Source: Fallopia convolvulus (taxonomy: Eukaryota; Streptophyta; Magnoliopsida; Caryophyllales; Polygonaceae). Taken from it: DNA of 64,000 nt. A program made the translations under genes and the position numbers. Below the pieces are notes generated by a model, which was given only the letters and a program-made list of their open reading frames with translations, had not been told where the DNA came from and searched no databases. Below are positions 32,397-44,081 of this stretch, in pieces (the first letter of the stretch is position 1; each line of letters starts with the position of its first letter). The DNA lies in contig OZ024721.1 in the NCBI GenBank assembly GCA_964016875.1, forward strand, positions 2,609,001-2,673,000. Direction: 5' to 3'.

Positions 32397-34146
32397 ATGG
32401 CAGAAGAAGGAGAATGCTTGGACAATAATCTCTACCAAGCAACACGAAATCCAGGCACCGATATCCCAATTGATATCGATCCGCGCTTCCGGTACCGAAC
32501 CTTAGGAGATTGCAACAACGTCCTCCACATGGTAGCAAAGTGCAGAAACCAGCTATGTTTTGATATATCCCTCTTATTTCATGTTACTTAAATATATAGG
32601 CTTAGATTGGTGCATGGGGAGAGGTCTTGTTGTAAACTGTTGAGAATGAATATTATCCCACATCCCAAATCTAAAGAAAAATAAACCAATATATATTGGT
32701 TTACTCCTCCTATTGCCAATTAGTTTTAGTATGGAACCCCATGACCTTGTGTTCTTAATTTATTTAGAAAGATTCTCTTCTCTAAAACTAAATTACTGTT
32801 TCAGTGGCCGTTTTGAATAGTTTAATCAAGATCAGGTGAGGACCCTTATTGAAAGTTCAAGACAATAAAGGTCGGAGTGCAGTTCACTATGCCGAAAAAA
32901 TAGAAAAAAGTGTTGAAGCACTACTAACGGCCGATAGCTCACTTGCTTACTTGCAAGATAAAAAGGGCTAGACTCCTTTACATATAGCTTCGAAGAAGGG
33001 CATGTTTTCAATAGTAAGCGCAATCTTGGAATTATCTCCACAATCAATAGAATTTCGTGATAATCATGATAAAACAGCTCTTCACGTCGTCAAAATGGAT
33101 TCTGATTTTGTGAGGAAATGCCTTAACAACACAACAATGAAGGAGCTCATCAACGAAGTTGACAATGAAGGCAACACACCTGCACATGTCGCCTTGATCA
33201 ACACCAAACCTGATGTTGCATTCCAGTTGTTCAGTGTCAATGGTTGCAATTGGAGGTTGAAGAAAAATAAGAGAGAGAGCCCATCGGGTTTATTCCATTC
33301 CAATGATAAAATTGGATACATGGTACGCGTGTATATACTCAAATTTATATATTATGCATGTCGTTAGGGTTTAATTGTGAATCTTATATGAATGTTATAT
33401 ATTATGCATGTCGTTAGGTCACTCCTTCGATTACCAATTGATTTTAGAATGAAACCTCATGGGCTTGTATGTTAGGCTTAACAGTTGGACATGTCTCCCC
33501 CGTAACACATGTTAATTTCCACAATGCGTTTTTATTTAATACATATATCTATTTGAAGAATTTTCTCTTCCCCAAATCATAGGACAAGATTCACTTTGCA
33601 TTACTAGATGTCCAAAGGAAACGAGAAGATATTAGAAGCCAAACAAAACGATACTTGGCTTGTGCAAATTGGTACTTCTCCAAAACAATAATGTCTATAT
33701 GTGAGCATAACTTGGTGTGGATGGAGGATGAGGAGTTAGAAAAAGCGCTAAACAAGATTGCCCTAGCTGCATTTTTCTTGCTACCGCTCAATTTTATAAC
33801 AACATTTGATGTTCCAGGTGGATATGACGATTCTGGAATACCAAGATTAAAAGATAAAGGTGTGTTTAAAGGATTCATACTTTTAAATGAAGCAGCCATG
33901 CTGGTAGGTGTGTTCGTTTTGATTGGCTGCACATTTGGGTTATGCAAGAATCTTAGAATGAAAAGGTTTATCGTTGGTTGCTGTTTCCGTGGGCTACAAT
34001 TATCCCTTGGTTTAACGACACTCACTTATATGTTTGGGGTGATATTCATTGTTGAAAATGATGGCACTAGTATTTAATTTGGAATACTCCCCATGTCGTT
34101 GATTGTCGCGGAAATCTGGTTCCTATCCCATTGGGCAGCCCATTAG
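32397..34146 (+). pseudogene. Ankyrin-PGG gene copy 1 (unit A), broken
   Basis: It aligns with the intact gene at 41662-44081 exon by exon. Exon 1 starts at ATG 32397 (MAEEGECLDNNLYQ), but about 480 bp, including its last 150 or so codons and the donor, are deleted at about 32555. Exon 2 (32804-33320) has two nonsense codons, CGA to TGA near 32835 and CGG to TAG near 32970, and a small deletion. Exon 3 (33582-34146) keeps the PGG motif (TFDVPGGYDDSG) and three hydrophobic segments, then has a TAA near 34075 in the last helix and a TAG at the end. Its UTR intron is interrupted by the LINE. It would not make a working membrane protein. Confidence 0.9.
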
Positions 34147-34379
34147 GGCTGACTAGAAATAACGACAACATGCGTGCACAAGCCTTTGAATTGCAATGGA
34201 GGGAGTTGTCACCAATAATATATTAGTACGATTCAGACATTACTATTATTGTACTTATTTTCTATCTGATTAATTTTATGCATTAATCAAGTTGTCAATG
34301 ATGAAAATGTCTAGTACAAATAATGACATGCAGTAAAGCCTTGAACTGTTACCTCTTTAAGACTATTTTGTATCTAGTA

Positions 34380-34851
34380 TGTTGGATCATACATGTTAGT
34401 TAAGAGTTGGGAATAATAATTGGACTATTCCTAAGGCAGCGGAAAAAAGTAAACCACAAATATAACAAACAGGATGGGACAATTCCTTTATGGAGGAACT
34501 CTACTACAAGCAACTAGTTGTATGGGTTAACCTCTACCTCCACTTTCAGGATTTTGAGTGACTTACTTCTTTTATTGCTTGTTTTCCCTTAGCTACTGCA
34601 AGGCAAAGTTCAAATTTTCTTGTTCATAGCATACTCCGAACTCTAAAAACACTAATGACCTTTCTCGACCTAGGTACTAAGATAACAACAGCTCAACTAA
34701 AATAAGAAACTCAAAAATTAAGACCTTTGTTATTACTCTACTCAGTTCTCTAGCTTAAGGGAACTCTTCACCATCTCCGAAATCAGACACTCGCCGCCAG
34801 GGACTTCTCTCGATTACTCCTTCTTCCTTGTTTGGCTCTTTTAGGATTTGC
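34380..34851 (-). mobile_element. R1 fragment, reverse, last half
   Basis: On the minus strand it ends ATCCAACA at 34380 and is collinear with the last half of the 63-kb R1 copy, including 'ggcggcgagtgt' and 'ttcctccataaaggaattgt'. The first half is missing: the hAT element begins at 34852. Confidence 0.7.
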
Positions 34852-37800
34852 CATAGGCGGAACATAAAAGGGGCGGGTGAGGGCCATGGGCCCCACAAAC
34901 AAAATAAATGTATATATAAAGCAATAATGAGTAGAAGAAAGATTTTCCTGTGCAATTTTCCCTATGGCCTCCTCAATCGCTCAGAAGGAGGTGGACTGAA
35001 GCAGACAAGTAGTGAAGTCGTGAAGGGATATATGAACTTTGAAACGTGATTGGGCGAAGGCGTTTCTCAATTTGGACAGTAATTGGTTCTAAATCCTCAA
35101 AACACTTATTTTTATAAGCAATTTGTTGAGTAATTGTGTGAATTAGTGATTGTGATTTATAGATTTAGGTTGTATTAATTTTAGGAGAAATTGATAAGAA
35201 TTTAATAGATTATTGTTTGTTAAGTAATTTGATAGGTTTAATAAGAAATTTGAGAATTGAAATTGTTGTTGAAATATTGTTAAAAATTATTGTTATTTGT
35301 TGAATTTAATAGGTTAAAGTGTGTTGAATAAAATGGAGAGATATTTTGCTAAAAGGCCAAGAACTTCGGTTCATTCATATAGAATCGATCAACCACTACA
35401 AACTTCCAATTTAAATTTGAATGCAAATATTGAGTTGGAAGTTAATTCGGTGAATGCAAATATTGAGTTGGAAGTTAATCTGAATGGCGTTGAAAATGAT
35501 GATGTTGAAATTGATGATGTTGAAATTGTTGCTGACCCTGGGTTACGCAAGCCTATTGATAGTTTCGATCCAACTATTAGAGATCATATACGGAGAGGAT
35601 ATGTAACTAAAGGTCCTTGTCAACCTAAAGGGCATAATTTTCCAAAAAAGAAGTGTATGAAAGATAACCGAGGCTTTAGGGATGAATGGTTTAATCAATT
35701 GCCTTGGTTAGAGTATAGTGTTTAGAATGATGTTGCATTTCCTTTTTGGTGTTTTCTATTCGATCAAGTCCACTATTTACAACCCATGAGAGGAAGCATT
35801 TACGAAGAATGGGTTCACCAATTGGAGAAAGGCACTTGAGAGATTTAGTGATCATGTTGGTTTAGTTGCTAGTGCACATAACATAGCAAGACTTAATTTT
35901 GAGAATTTCCAGAATCAGAAGCAAAGTGTGAGCTATATTGTTAAAGGAAGAAATTTGAAAAGAGAAGAAGTTTACCATATTCGTTTGATGTCAACAGTTG
36001 ACGTCATTCGATTTATTTTATGTCAAGGTTTTCCTATGAAGGGACATGATAAGTCATTTGCTTCTTCAAACAGGAGTATTTTTCTAGAATTGTTAAAGTG
36101 GTACAGCTTACGAAATCCCGAGGTTGGCAATGTTATGTTGTAAAATGCACCTGGGAATAATCTAATGATGGCTCCAGCTGTACAAAAAGATATGGTTCAT
36201 TCATGTGCAATTGAGACCGCACTTGCAATATTAGATGAACTTGGTGATAGATTGTTTTCTATTCTGGTTGATGAGGCACGTGATGTCTCTTTAAAGGAAC
36301 AAATGGTAGTTTTGATCAGATATGTAAACAAGCAAGGACAAGTGGTGGAACAATTTCTTGGTTCGGTTCATGTTAAGGAGACATCTGCAAAATGTTTGAA
36401 GGAGGGTATTGATTCTTTGTTTGCCAAACACAGTTTATCTTTATCGACATTGACACGTTAGGGATATGATGGTGCATCAAATATGCGAGGCGAGTTTAAT
36501 GGTTTGAAGATACTTATTTTGAAGGAAAGTCCTAGTGATTGGTATGTGCATTGTTTTGCACATCAACTTCAATTGGTAGTTGTTGTTGTATCCAAGGTGA
36601 ATCGATACACTTGTGACTTTTCTTAATTATTTTGGAATAATTGTGAATATATGTGGATAATCTTGTAAGAGAGCTGATAACCTTCGAGGGTTGGAGCATT
36701 CTAGAAAGGTAGTACAACTTGAAAAGGGAGAAATTACTTTAGGTACATGGAAAACCCAAGAAATTGTTTGAGTGATACTCGAGGTTCACATTATCTAACT
36801 ATAGTTTGCCTCAAAGATATGTGGTCTTCAGTTAAAGAAGTTCTTGAGACTGTGTTTGTAGATGGCACTGATCATGAAACATGTGCTCAAGTCAGAGGTG
36901 TGCTTCGCCAAATGCAGAGTTATGAGTTCTTCTTTCCTATGATTTTAATGAAGCATTTGTTGGGTTTGATGAATACATTATCTTTGGCTTTGCAAGAAGG
37001 GGATCAAAATATTTTAAATGCTATCAATCAAATTAGAATTGTGAAGGATGAGTTACGAGAATATAGAGATTCTGGATGGGATGCTTTAGTAAAAGAAGTG
37101 GAGATATTTTTTCAAGCTAATGACATTCCAATAATTAATATGGAAGACATAGTTCCAAGGTTGGTTCGTGTGAAGAGAGACGGGTTGTCCATCACCAATC
37201 GTCACCATTACAAGTTTGAAATTTTTACCGAGGTAACCCTATAACTTTATTCTACATTTCTTAATTAAAGTTGTACATTAATTAATTTAATAACTTTTCT
37301 TAAAATGCTAGGTGGTTGATTCTATTCTACTAGAGTTGAATCATCGCTTTTCTGAAGCAAGCACAAGTTTACTTGAGGGGTTTGCATGTCTTGATCCAAA
37401 AAATGGATTTTCTAATTTTTGTTGTGGAGAAACTTGCTCATCTTCCTCATTTTTATCCACACGACTTCTCAAATGTGGATTGTTCGTTGATGCCTCAAGA
37501 ACTCAAATCATTTCTAAGTGATTTGAGAAGAGATAAACGATTCTCTAATGTGGAGGACTTTGGGAGTCTTGCAAGGAAAATGAAGAAAATTGCAAGAGAT
37601 AAACCTTTTCCTTTGACCTAATGCTTGGTTGAATTAGTTCTACTTCTACCGCTTGCTACCGCGTCTGTTGAGAGGGCATTTTCTAGCATGAAACTTCTGA
37701 AGACTGATTTGAGAAACAAAATGGAGGATGAATGTTTGAATGATAGCTTAGTGGTATTTATCGAGAGGGAGATGTTTGCTACTATTGATAACGAATCTAT

Positions 37801-38013
37801 TTTGAATCGTTTTCAAAGTGTATATACCCGTAGGTGTCAATAATCTTGTGGCAAAGAATCATATATATCTTGATTTGTATGTTCTATTTTATGTCAAAAT
37901 ATCTTTAGTTTAGTTTTTGTTTACAACTTTATTTATACTTCCTTAATTTATCTATGTACTAGCTTGTTGTACAAAGTCCGCTCCTCTTCTCGTGAATCTT
38001 GGATCCACCCCTG
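34852..38013 (+). mobile_element. hAT transposon with decayed transposase
   Basis: The left end CATAGGCGGAACA and the inverted right end CAGGGGTGGATCC are imperfect inverted repeats of the type seen in plant hAT elements. Between them lies a broken ZMYM1-like hAT transposase. No 8-bp duplication is visible: the left flank is an R1 fragment and the right flank (ATTGTACT) is the duplicated PGG tail. The right flank has a counterpart at about 27511. The two flanks therefore were not adjacent before, or one side was deleted after insertion. Confidence 0.75.
35333..37843 (+). pseudogene. hAT transposase (zinc-finger MYM1-like), broken
   Basis: From ATG 35333 (MERYFAKR) the reading passes through PGLRKPIDSFDPTIRDHIRR and GPCQPKGHNFP, the TTF-type start of this family, to WFNQLPWLEYSV, where a stop falls at 35723. 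It resumes near 35900 and gives LFSILVDEARDVSLKEQMVV (about 36250), then a stop, then GYDGASNMRGEFNGLK and VHCFAHQLQL. Several shifts follow near 36600-36740. The next long piece (36747-37227) reaches a likely intron (about 37231-37311, GTAACC to CTAG). The end carries the hAT dimerisation domain, LLPLATASVERAFSSMKLLK, to a stop at 37841. The family moves hAT DNA by cut-and-paste. At least four stops or shifts make this copy inactive. Confidence 0.88.
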
Positions 38014-38285
38014 ATTGTACTTCCCATCATGATCTTGAGCTCTATGTTGGTGGTGGATGTTGGATTGAACTATAGAGGAAACTTTACCTTAGAGCAAGGC
38101 GAAGTTCCTAGACGACTTCTATTCCTTCAGGTTTTGGGTATTCCCCACCCACCCACCCCACCAATTGGGTCATTACTGCTTGATCGATGGTATGTGAGCA
38201 CGATCGCATTGTTTCTCAAGACTAGACGACTTGTATTATTTGTATCTAAAATTGCAGCATGATCACAACATTATATGTAGTATAA
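38014..38285 (+). pseudogene. Second copy of the divergent PGG 3' fragment (unit B)
   Basis: It matches 27511-27790: MILSSMLVVDVGLNYRGNFT in one frame, then 'gttcctagacgacttctat', 'ttgggtattcccc' and 'caagactagacgacttgta'. It holds only the very end of the former coding region and the 3' flank. It marks the left edge of duplication unit B, directly after the hAT element. Confidence 0.7.
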
Positions 38286-38379
38286 TCATAATAAAATTAA
38301 TAGTTTGTGCGTCAATTCTGAATATTTTAAAAATATATTTTGAATTTTTAACCTCTTAGTGATATTTGTGAATCTTATA

Positions 38380-40075
38380 GTTAGCTAGCTTTTGATGTAC
38401 ATACTGTTCATTTCGATGCATGTGTAAAATAACCCACACTTTTAGATTGTTTTAATGCACATATGGTTAGTTTTAATTCACATACATAATAAGACAAACT
38501 TGTTTGTATCGGTTAGTGCATCAAACGAATCTATTATCATCAAGACTAATTGTTTGTGCATTGACTTTTTTATCCACATCATGGATTGATTTTGAACTTT
38601 TTTAATTTTTTAAATATTTTTAACATTTAATTATGTGAATGAAAACTATAGTGAGCTAGTGTTGATCCATATGTCGCTAGTTTTCATGCACATGTAAACT
38701 AATATGCACTTTTTGGTTCTTTTCATGCACATATGCTTAGTTTCCATGCACATGTAAAAGAATATGCACTTTTTGGTTCTTTTGATGCACATATGGTTAG
38801 TTTTAATGCACATACATAATAATACACTCTTTGTACATCGATTCCGCCTTAGATGTGCATCAAAACTAACTCTATGTTTATCAAAACTAATTATTGGTGC
38901 ATTGATTTTTTATGCACATTGTGCATTGATTCCGAACTTTTTTGTTATTTTCTTACCTTATTTATGTGTATGAATAAGGTTTATGCATGTAGATTAGGTA
39001 ATTTTGATGCCATATAATTAGTTTTGATGCATATGCATGATTAAGATGTACTTTTTGTTATTTTGATGCATACTCGGCGAGTTATAATGCACATGAATAA
39101 ATAAGGCATACTTTTACGTGGTATTTTGGTGCACAAACAAGTGGTTTTGATGCGCAAACACATATCCAAGATGTTAGTTTTAATGCACAATCTTTCAATA
39201 ATGACACACATTCATCCAATTTTGATGCACACACAAAAAAGATGAACTATTTGGTTTTTTTGATGCACACTCGGCTCATTTTGATGCACATACGACTAAT
39301 TTTAAAGCACAAACACCGTATCACTACAAAAATTCGGAATTTACCAAGGACTTAAATGCATAATTTCCTCGATAATTGGTTTTTATCGAGGACTCACCGA
39401 AAAACATTGTTCTCGAACCTTGGCCTCTAGCTAAATTTACCGAGAACTTGGTTCTCGGTAATTAGCGAAAACAACTATCCTCGCTAATTTCGTCAGAATT
39501 TCCTCACCATAATCTTCCTTTGACGAGAACTTTACCGAGAAAATACCGAGAACAAGATGCCCTCGGTAATTGCCAATAACATGTTTCCTCGGCAATTGAC
39601 TTATTTCTAAAATTGCCAAAAACATCGGTAATTTGGTCCTACCCAAAATTTTCTCGACAATATAATTAATATTTATTTATAAAATATTTAACTTATATAT
39701 GTTAAATAATTGTAATAATTAATAGTTAAGTCTAGAATTGAAAATGAAATTACATAATAGATAAGATAGAAATTAATAATAGTAGCATTTTTCATTGTTT
39801 GAATTCCACATAGAAAACAAATGTTCAACAATAACTAGGAAAATTGTTCAAGGGTTGTAAAGTAATACACTAGTCTCATGAAGCGCCATCTAATTGGTTA
39901 TTTTGTTGCCGAAAATACTGTATCTTCTCCTGCATCTTGGCTAGTACGTGGCTTGCACATATCTAAGACACCAGTATTGATGCACATTTGACATTTTTTG
40001 ATGCACTTACAATCAATTTTGATGCACAAAAAAATAGTTTTAATTTACAAAAAACCAGTTTTGATGCACACTCAT
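38380..40075. repeat. Array of TTTTGATGCACA-type motifs
   Basis: Roughly 25 variants of TTTTGATGCACAT (also TTTTAATGCACA and TTTTCATGCACA) occur at uneven spacings of about 25-45 bp, all in the same direction. Many are followed by AT-rich spacers such as 'atggttag' or 'aataagacaca'. The array is interrupted by a CACTA end at 39322 and resumes at about 39975. Unit A has only a short stretch of it (28500-28660). It has no coding content, and the spacing is too irregular for a simple satellite. Confidence 0.75.
39322..39960 (+). mobile_element. CACTA element end with subterminal repeats, fragment
   Basis: CACTACAAAAATTCGGAATT begins at 39322 and is followed by repeats of (T)CCTCGGTAATT / ACCGAGAAC in both directions to about 39660, then AT-rich sequence. 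These are the terminus and subterminal repeats of a CACTA family different from the one at 497. No inverted copy of the terminus is found before the flanking array resumes, so the other end is missing. Confidence 0.7.
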
Positions 40076-40558
40076 GCCCTTTCATGTATCCGTTTTTTGA
40101 AAAATACGCGAATAATTTACCAAAAAATCGTCCGTACCGTATTTTCTCCCTTTTTCGAGTGAAATATATGATCCTTGACTTTAGTTTCTCTTTACCCAAC
40201 GCCTTCACGCGACAACATCCATTCATACTAGATCTGGACTCTAGTTATAATTATCTCATTATGGTCCAAGTACAATCATTATGTTTATAAAATTAGGGCT
40301 AGACGTTATATTACTATCTAGGTCAATGAGAGTCGACGTTATATATTAATGTTCCCTCCAACTTGGCAGGTTGTTACTTAGACATTTCGACCAAAACAAA
40401 ACTCGTTACGTACTTGTACGTGTTTAGTTACGCGTCATAATTTTTTAAAATCTTAGTGTTTTTTTTAAGGGATACATATCATCGGTGGTTGGTTGTGAAA
40501 CGTACGTGAACCGACTATCCCTAGCTATGAAAGGTCATATATGTTGCATGTACTTGGA

Positions 40559-40566
40559 TATAAATA
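40559..40566 (+). promoter_or_regulatory. TATA box of the intact ankyrin-PGG gene
   Basis: TATAAATA is followed by a CACACA-rich leader. The 5'UTR exon runs from about 40590 to 40650, where ATATAA/GTAAGT gives a donor. The acceptor is TTAG at 41657-41660, just before ATG 41662. The same arrangement at 28943 in unit A supports it. Confidence 0.65.
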
Positions 40567-40650
40567 TGCGCACACACACACAACGTTCGTAGCTAGTTCT
40601 AAGTGCAAACAGCAAGATCGTGCAATTCAATCAGTGGTGGTTGAATATAA

Positions 40651-41660
40651 GTAAGTTAATTCATCTTTGAGGGCATTTTCTTTCAAGTTTAAATACATAT
40701 TTTGATTCAGGAATGTAATCTACTAGAGTTGTGATCGATATAACTTTATTTGTACATATGGTAAAAAAAATTGGGCGTATCCCCTTTCCCTTGGGCAGGG
40801 GTACCCCCATCTTGACCAACCATATTCCGTTGTAGCGGAGCCTCACTGGGTCAATGATGATGATGATGATGATGTACAGATGATAAAATCTGAGTTGTTA
40901 AAGTATACGTAAGTTAATTAATCTTTGAGGGCATTTTCTCGTATCTTTTGCTAACTATCATCCAAGGGCCTGATTAGATTACATGTATTATAATACCATT
41001 TTGAATTATTTTGCATTAATTTGAAAATTATATTATAATACATATTAATGAATTTTTACATTATCTTCTATTATTTTGGATTACGTACTAGCTATTTTGA
41101 ATAGTCTGTTAAAACTTGATACTTAAATAACAGTATATAACATGTACAAATGAAATTTAGTGAAAATAATAATGATAATATTTTTAAATAAAATATGAAT
41201 TAAACATAGAAAACAGTTTATCCAAACAGAATTTTACATTTTAATGAAACAAAATACATTATAATGTAATTTTGCATTATAATGCATGCATTCCTGTAGA
41301 AGTCCCTGGTTTCATGGGTTGTTTCCCTTTGGCCTTTGCTGCTTTGATTGAGATCCCTTTTCCACTTCTTCTTCGATTTCCTCATCGATTTCCTCATCTT
41401 CTTCCTCCGCTTCCTCCTTTTATTCAGATCCCACCTCCTCCTTTGATATGCTTGTGTTTTGGGATTAGTAGGTGTGTATTTTAATTACTATATTTAATAC
41501 ATTATGTTCAATTAAATTACTTTAATTTAATGATCGATCTAATGAAACTTAATACATTAAATGCATTAATATTCAAATGTACCAAATATTTAAATCTTAA
41601 TTTATCGATATACTCCGTATGATTTAAACTCTGATATGGTTGTTTTTTGGGATTAGTTAG
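40651..41660 (+). other. 5'UTR intron of the intact ankyrin-PGG gene
   Basis: The intron starts GTAAGTTAATTC at 40651 and ends GGATTAGTTAG at 41660 (or at 41656). It holds a short LINE tail (40767-40872) and, at about 40975-41460, a stretch absent from unit A whose ends both carry 'attataat' and 'tttgcatt' words, perhaps a decayed MITE. The open frame at 41272-41484 is a pyrimidine-rich tract, not a gene. Confidence 0.55.
40767..40872 (+). mobile_element. RTE-type LINE, 3' tail only, 106 bp
   Basis: It holds 'ccttgggcaggggtaccccc' and 'catcttgacc' and ends 'cactgggtcaatgatgatgatg', the same 3' end as the RTE LINE at 61250-62290, with a (GAT)n tail instead of (GTT)n. TGTACATATGGTAAAA at 40751-40766 and TGTACAGATGATAAAA at 40873-40888 flank it, a 16-bp duplication with two differences. 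Unit A keeps the empty site at 29197-29212. Confidence 0.85.
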
Positions 41661-41661
41661 A

Positions 41662-44081
41662 ATGGCAGAAGAAGGAGAATGCTTGGACAATAATCTTTAC
41701 CAAGCAGCACGAAATCCAAGCACTAACATCCCAATTGATATCAAGGATCCGCGCTTTCGGTACCGAACCTCAGGAGATTGCAACAATGTTCTCCATGTTG
41801 CAGCCAAGTGTGGAAACCAACAATTCATCATTGAATCTTTGGCTGGACTTGGTGACCATCGTTACCATCTTCTTTGTCAGCAAAATTCCAAAGACGAGAC
41901 TCCACTCCACCTCGCGTCTCAATTTGGACACATGGCAATTGTGGAGGCTTTGCTCCTCGCCCATGATGATGTCCAAGCTGGGGTTGGTCCTTTTGTAAAT
42001 GGAAGGAAACCATGTTGGAGAGAGAGGGATAAGAAGGGAGATACAGCTCTTCATATGGCTCTTAGAAATGGCCATGAGGATATTGCCATATTATTGTTGG
42101 ATAGGGATATTGATCAGTTGGTTTCGATTGATAATGAACTGAACCAAAGTCTAGCGTACCTTGCTGTTGAGAGCTCTTGCAACAGATTTCTTCAAACAAT
42201 TATAGATGCTGACCGAGGTGGTCAGTGTTCTATAAGTTTTTCAGGGCCCGTTGGTCGGACAGTTTTTCATTCTGCATCTTTCAGATCGTCTGGTAAGCTA
42301 TGTTCTCATTATTCATATATCCCTCCTATTTCATGTTATTTAAATATATAGGGTTCAGATTGGTGCATGGGGATAGGTCTTGTTGTAGACAGTGAAGGAC
42401 AATTTGAATAGTTCAAATTAAGACAGACGAACAACAACTCAGTAATTACTTGTTATCTTGTTAGTTTACAAATTAGCTTTGTTAAAAACAAAAAATTTAT
42501 TTATAAAGAATCTCTCTTGTGAAAGTCTGTGGGCCATAACTGAGGATCGTGCGTACATAAGACTAGTGCACAAGTCCAATGGGATTTCATGTTAAAACCA
42601 ATTGACAATAGAAAGAGTAGCACATGGGCTTATATAGTAGACATGTTTAGTCCCAACTTTAAGATGTGGAAAAGGATTATAAACATCTCTTCTCTAAAAG
42701 TAAATTATTGTTTCAGTGGCCGTTTTGAATAGTTTAATCGAAATCAGGCGAGGACCCCTATTGAAAGTTCAAGACCACAAAGGTTGGAGCGCAGTTCATT
42801 ATGCCGTAAGCAAAAGAAAACGACCAAGTGTTGAAGCACTATTAACGGCCGATAGGTCGCTCGCCTACTTGCAAGACAAAAAGGGGCGGACTCCTTTACA
42901 TATAGCTTCCATGATGGGCATGTTTTCAATAGTAAGCGCGATCTTGGAATTATCTCCACAATCAATAGAATTCCGTGATAATCATGGTAAAACAGCTCTT
43001 CATGTCGCGAAAATGAATTCTGGTTTTGTGAAAAAATGCCTTAACAACACAACAATGAAGGAGCTCATCAACGAAGTTGACAATGATGGCAACACACCTT
43101 TACATGTCGCCTTGATCAAAACCAAACCTGATGTTGCATTCCAGTTGTTCAGTGTCGATGGTTGCAATTGGAGGTTGAAGAACAATAAGAGAGAGAGCCC
43201 AGTGGGTTTATGCCAATCCAATGATAAAATTGGCTACCTGGTATGCTTGTATATACTCAACTTTATATATTATGCATGTTGTTGTTGAGATTTAATTGTG
43301 AATCTCACATGAAAAGTTGGTAGTAAAAACAAGCTTATATATATATATATATATAAGGTCATAGATCACTTCTATTACCAATTGGTTTTAGACTGAAACC
43401 CTATAAGTTTGTATGTTGGGCTTGACAGTTGGACCTGCCTCTGCCGTAACACATGTTGATTTCCACACATATGTTTTTATTTAATACACATATAGCTATC
43501 TGACGAATTTTCTCTTCCCCAAATGATAGGACAAGATTCACTTTGCATTACTAGATGTCCAAAGGGAACGAGAAGATATGAGAAGCAAAACAAAACGATA
43601 CTTGGCTTATGCAGGTTGGTATATCTCTAAAACAGCAATACCTATACTTCGTCATAACTTGGTGTGGATGGAGGATGAGGAGTTAGAAAGAGCGGTAAAC
43701 AAGATTGCCATAGCTGCATTTATCTTGCTACCGCTCAGTTTTACGACATCTTTTGATGTTCCAGGTGGATATGACGCTTCTGGAAATAGAGGATTCACAT
43801 CTTCAAATGAACTAGCCATGATGGTAGGTGTGTTCGTTTTGATTGGCTGCACGTTTGGGTTTACCAAGAATGTTAGAAAGAAAAGGTTAATCGCCGGTTC
43901 GTGTATCCGTGGGCTACAATTATCCCTTTGTTTAACAGCACTCAGTTATATGTTTGGGATGTTTTCCATTTTTGAAAAAAAATATACTCACAAGAGTAGT
44001 ATTTATTTAGGAATACTAACTACGTTGTTGTTTGTCGCGGAAATGTGGTTCGTGTCCCATTGGGCAGCACGTCAGGACTGA
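41662..44081 (+). CDS. Ankyrin-repeat protein with PGG domain (ACD6/ITN1-like), intact
   Basis: Exons at 41662-42292, 42717-43240 and 43530-44081 keep phase and give 1707 nt, 568 residues. The N-terminal two thirds carry ankyrin repeats, for example DETPLHLASQFGHMAIVEAL (about residues 81-100), KGDTALHMALRNGHEDIAIL, KGRTPLHIASMMGMFSIVSA, HGKTALHVA and DGNTPLHVALIKTKPDVAF. Exon 3 holds the PGG domain, with FDVPGGYDASG at about residue 464, and four hydrophobic segments (about 445-460, 476-492, 511-530 and 541-563). This layout puts the ankyrin part in the cytosol and anchors the C terminus in a membrane. In Arabidopsis such proteins include ACD6, which acts in salicylic acid-dependent defence, and ITN1. 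A role for this gene is inferred from family only. It is the sole intact member of a local cluster, with broken copies on both sides. A TATA box and UTR intron lie upstream. Confidence 0.92.
43335..43356. repeat. (TA)n microsatellite in intron 2
   Basis: A run of about 10 TA units between exons 2 and 3 of the intact ankyrin-PGG gene. It is absent from the aligned intron of copy 1. Confidence 0.85.

Noticed and set aside
34755..35049. Small open frames at the left edge of the hAT element
   Set aside because: They straddle the R1/hAT junction and have no domain content.
38380..40075. CRISPR-like array
   Set aside because: Plant nuclear DNA, repeats too short and variable, spacing irregular, no cas genes.
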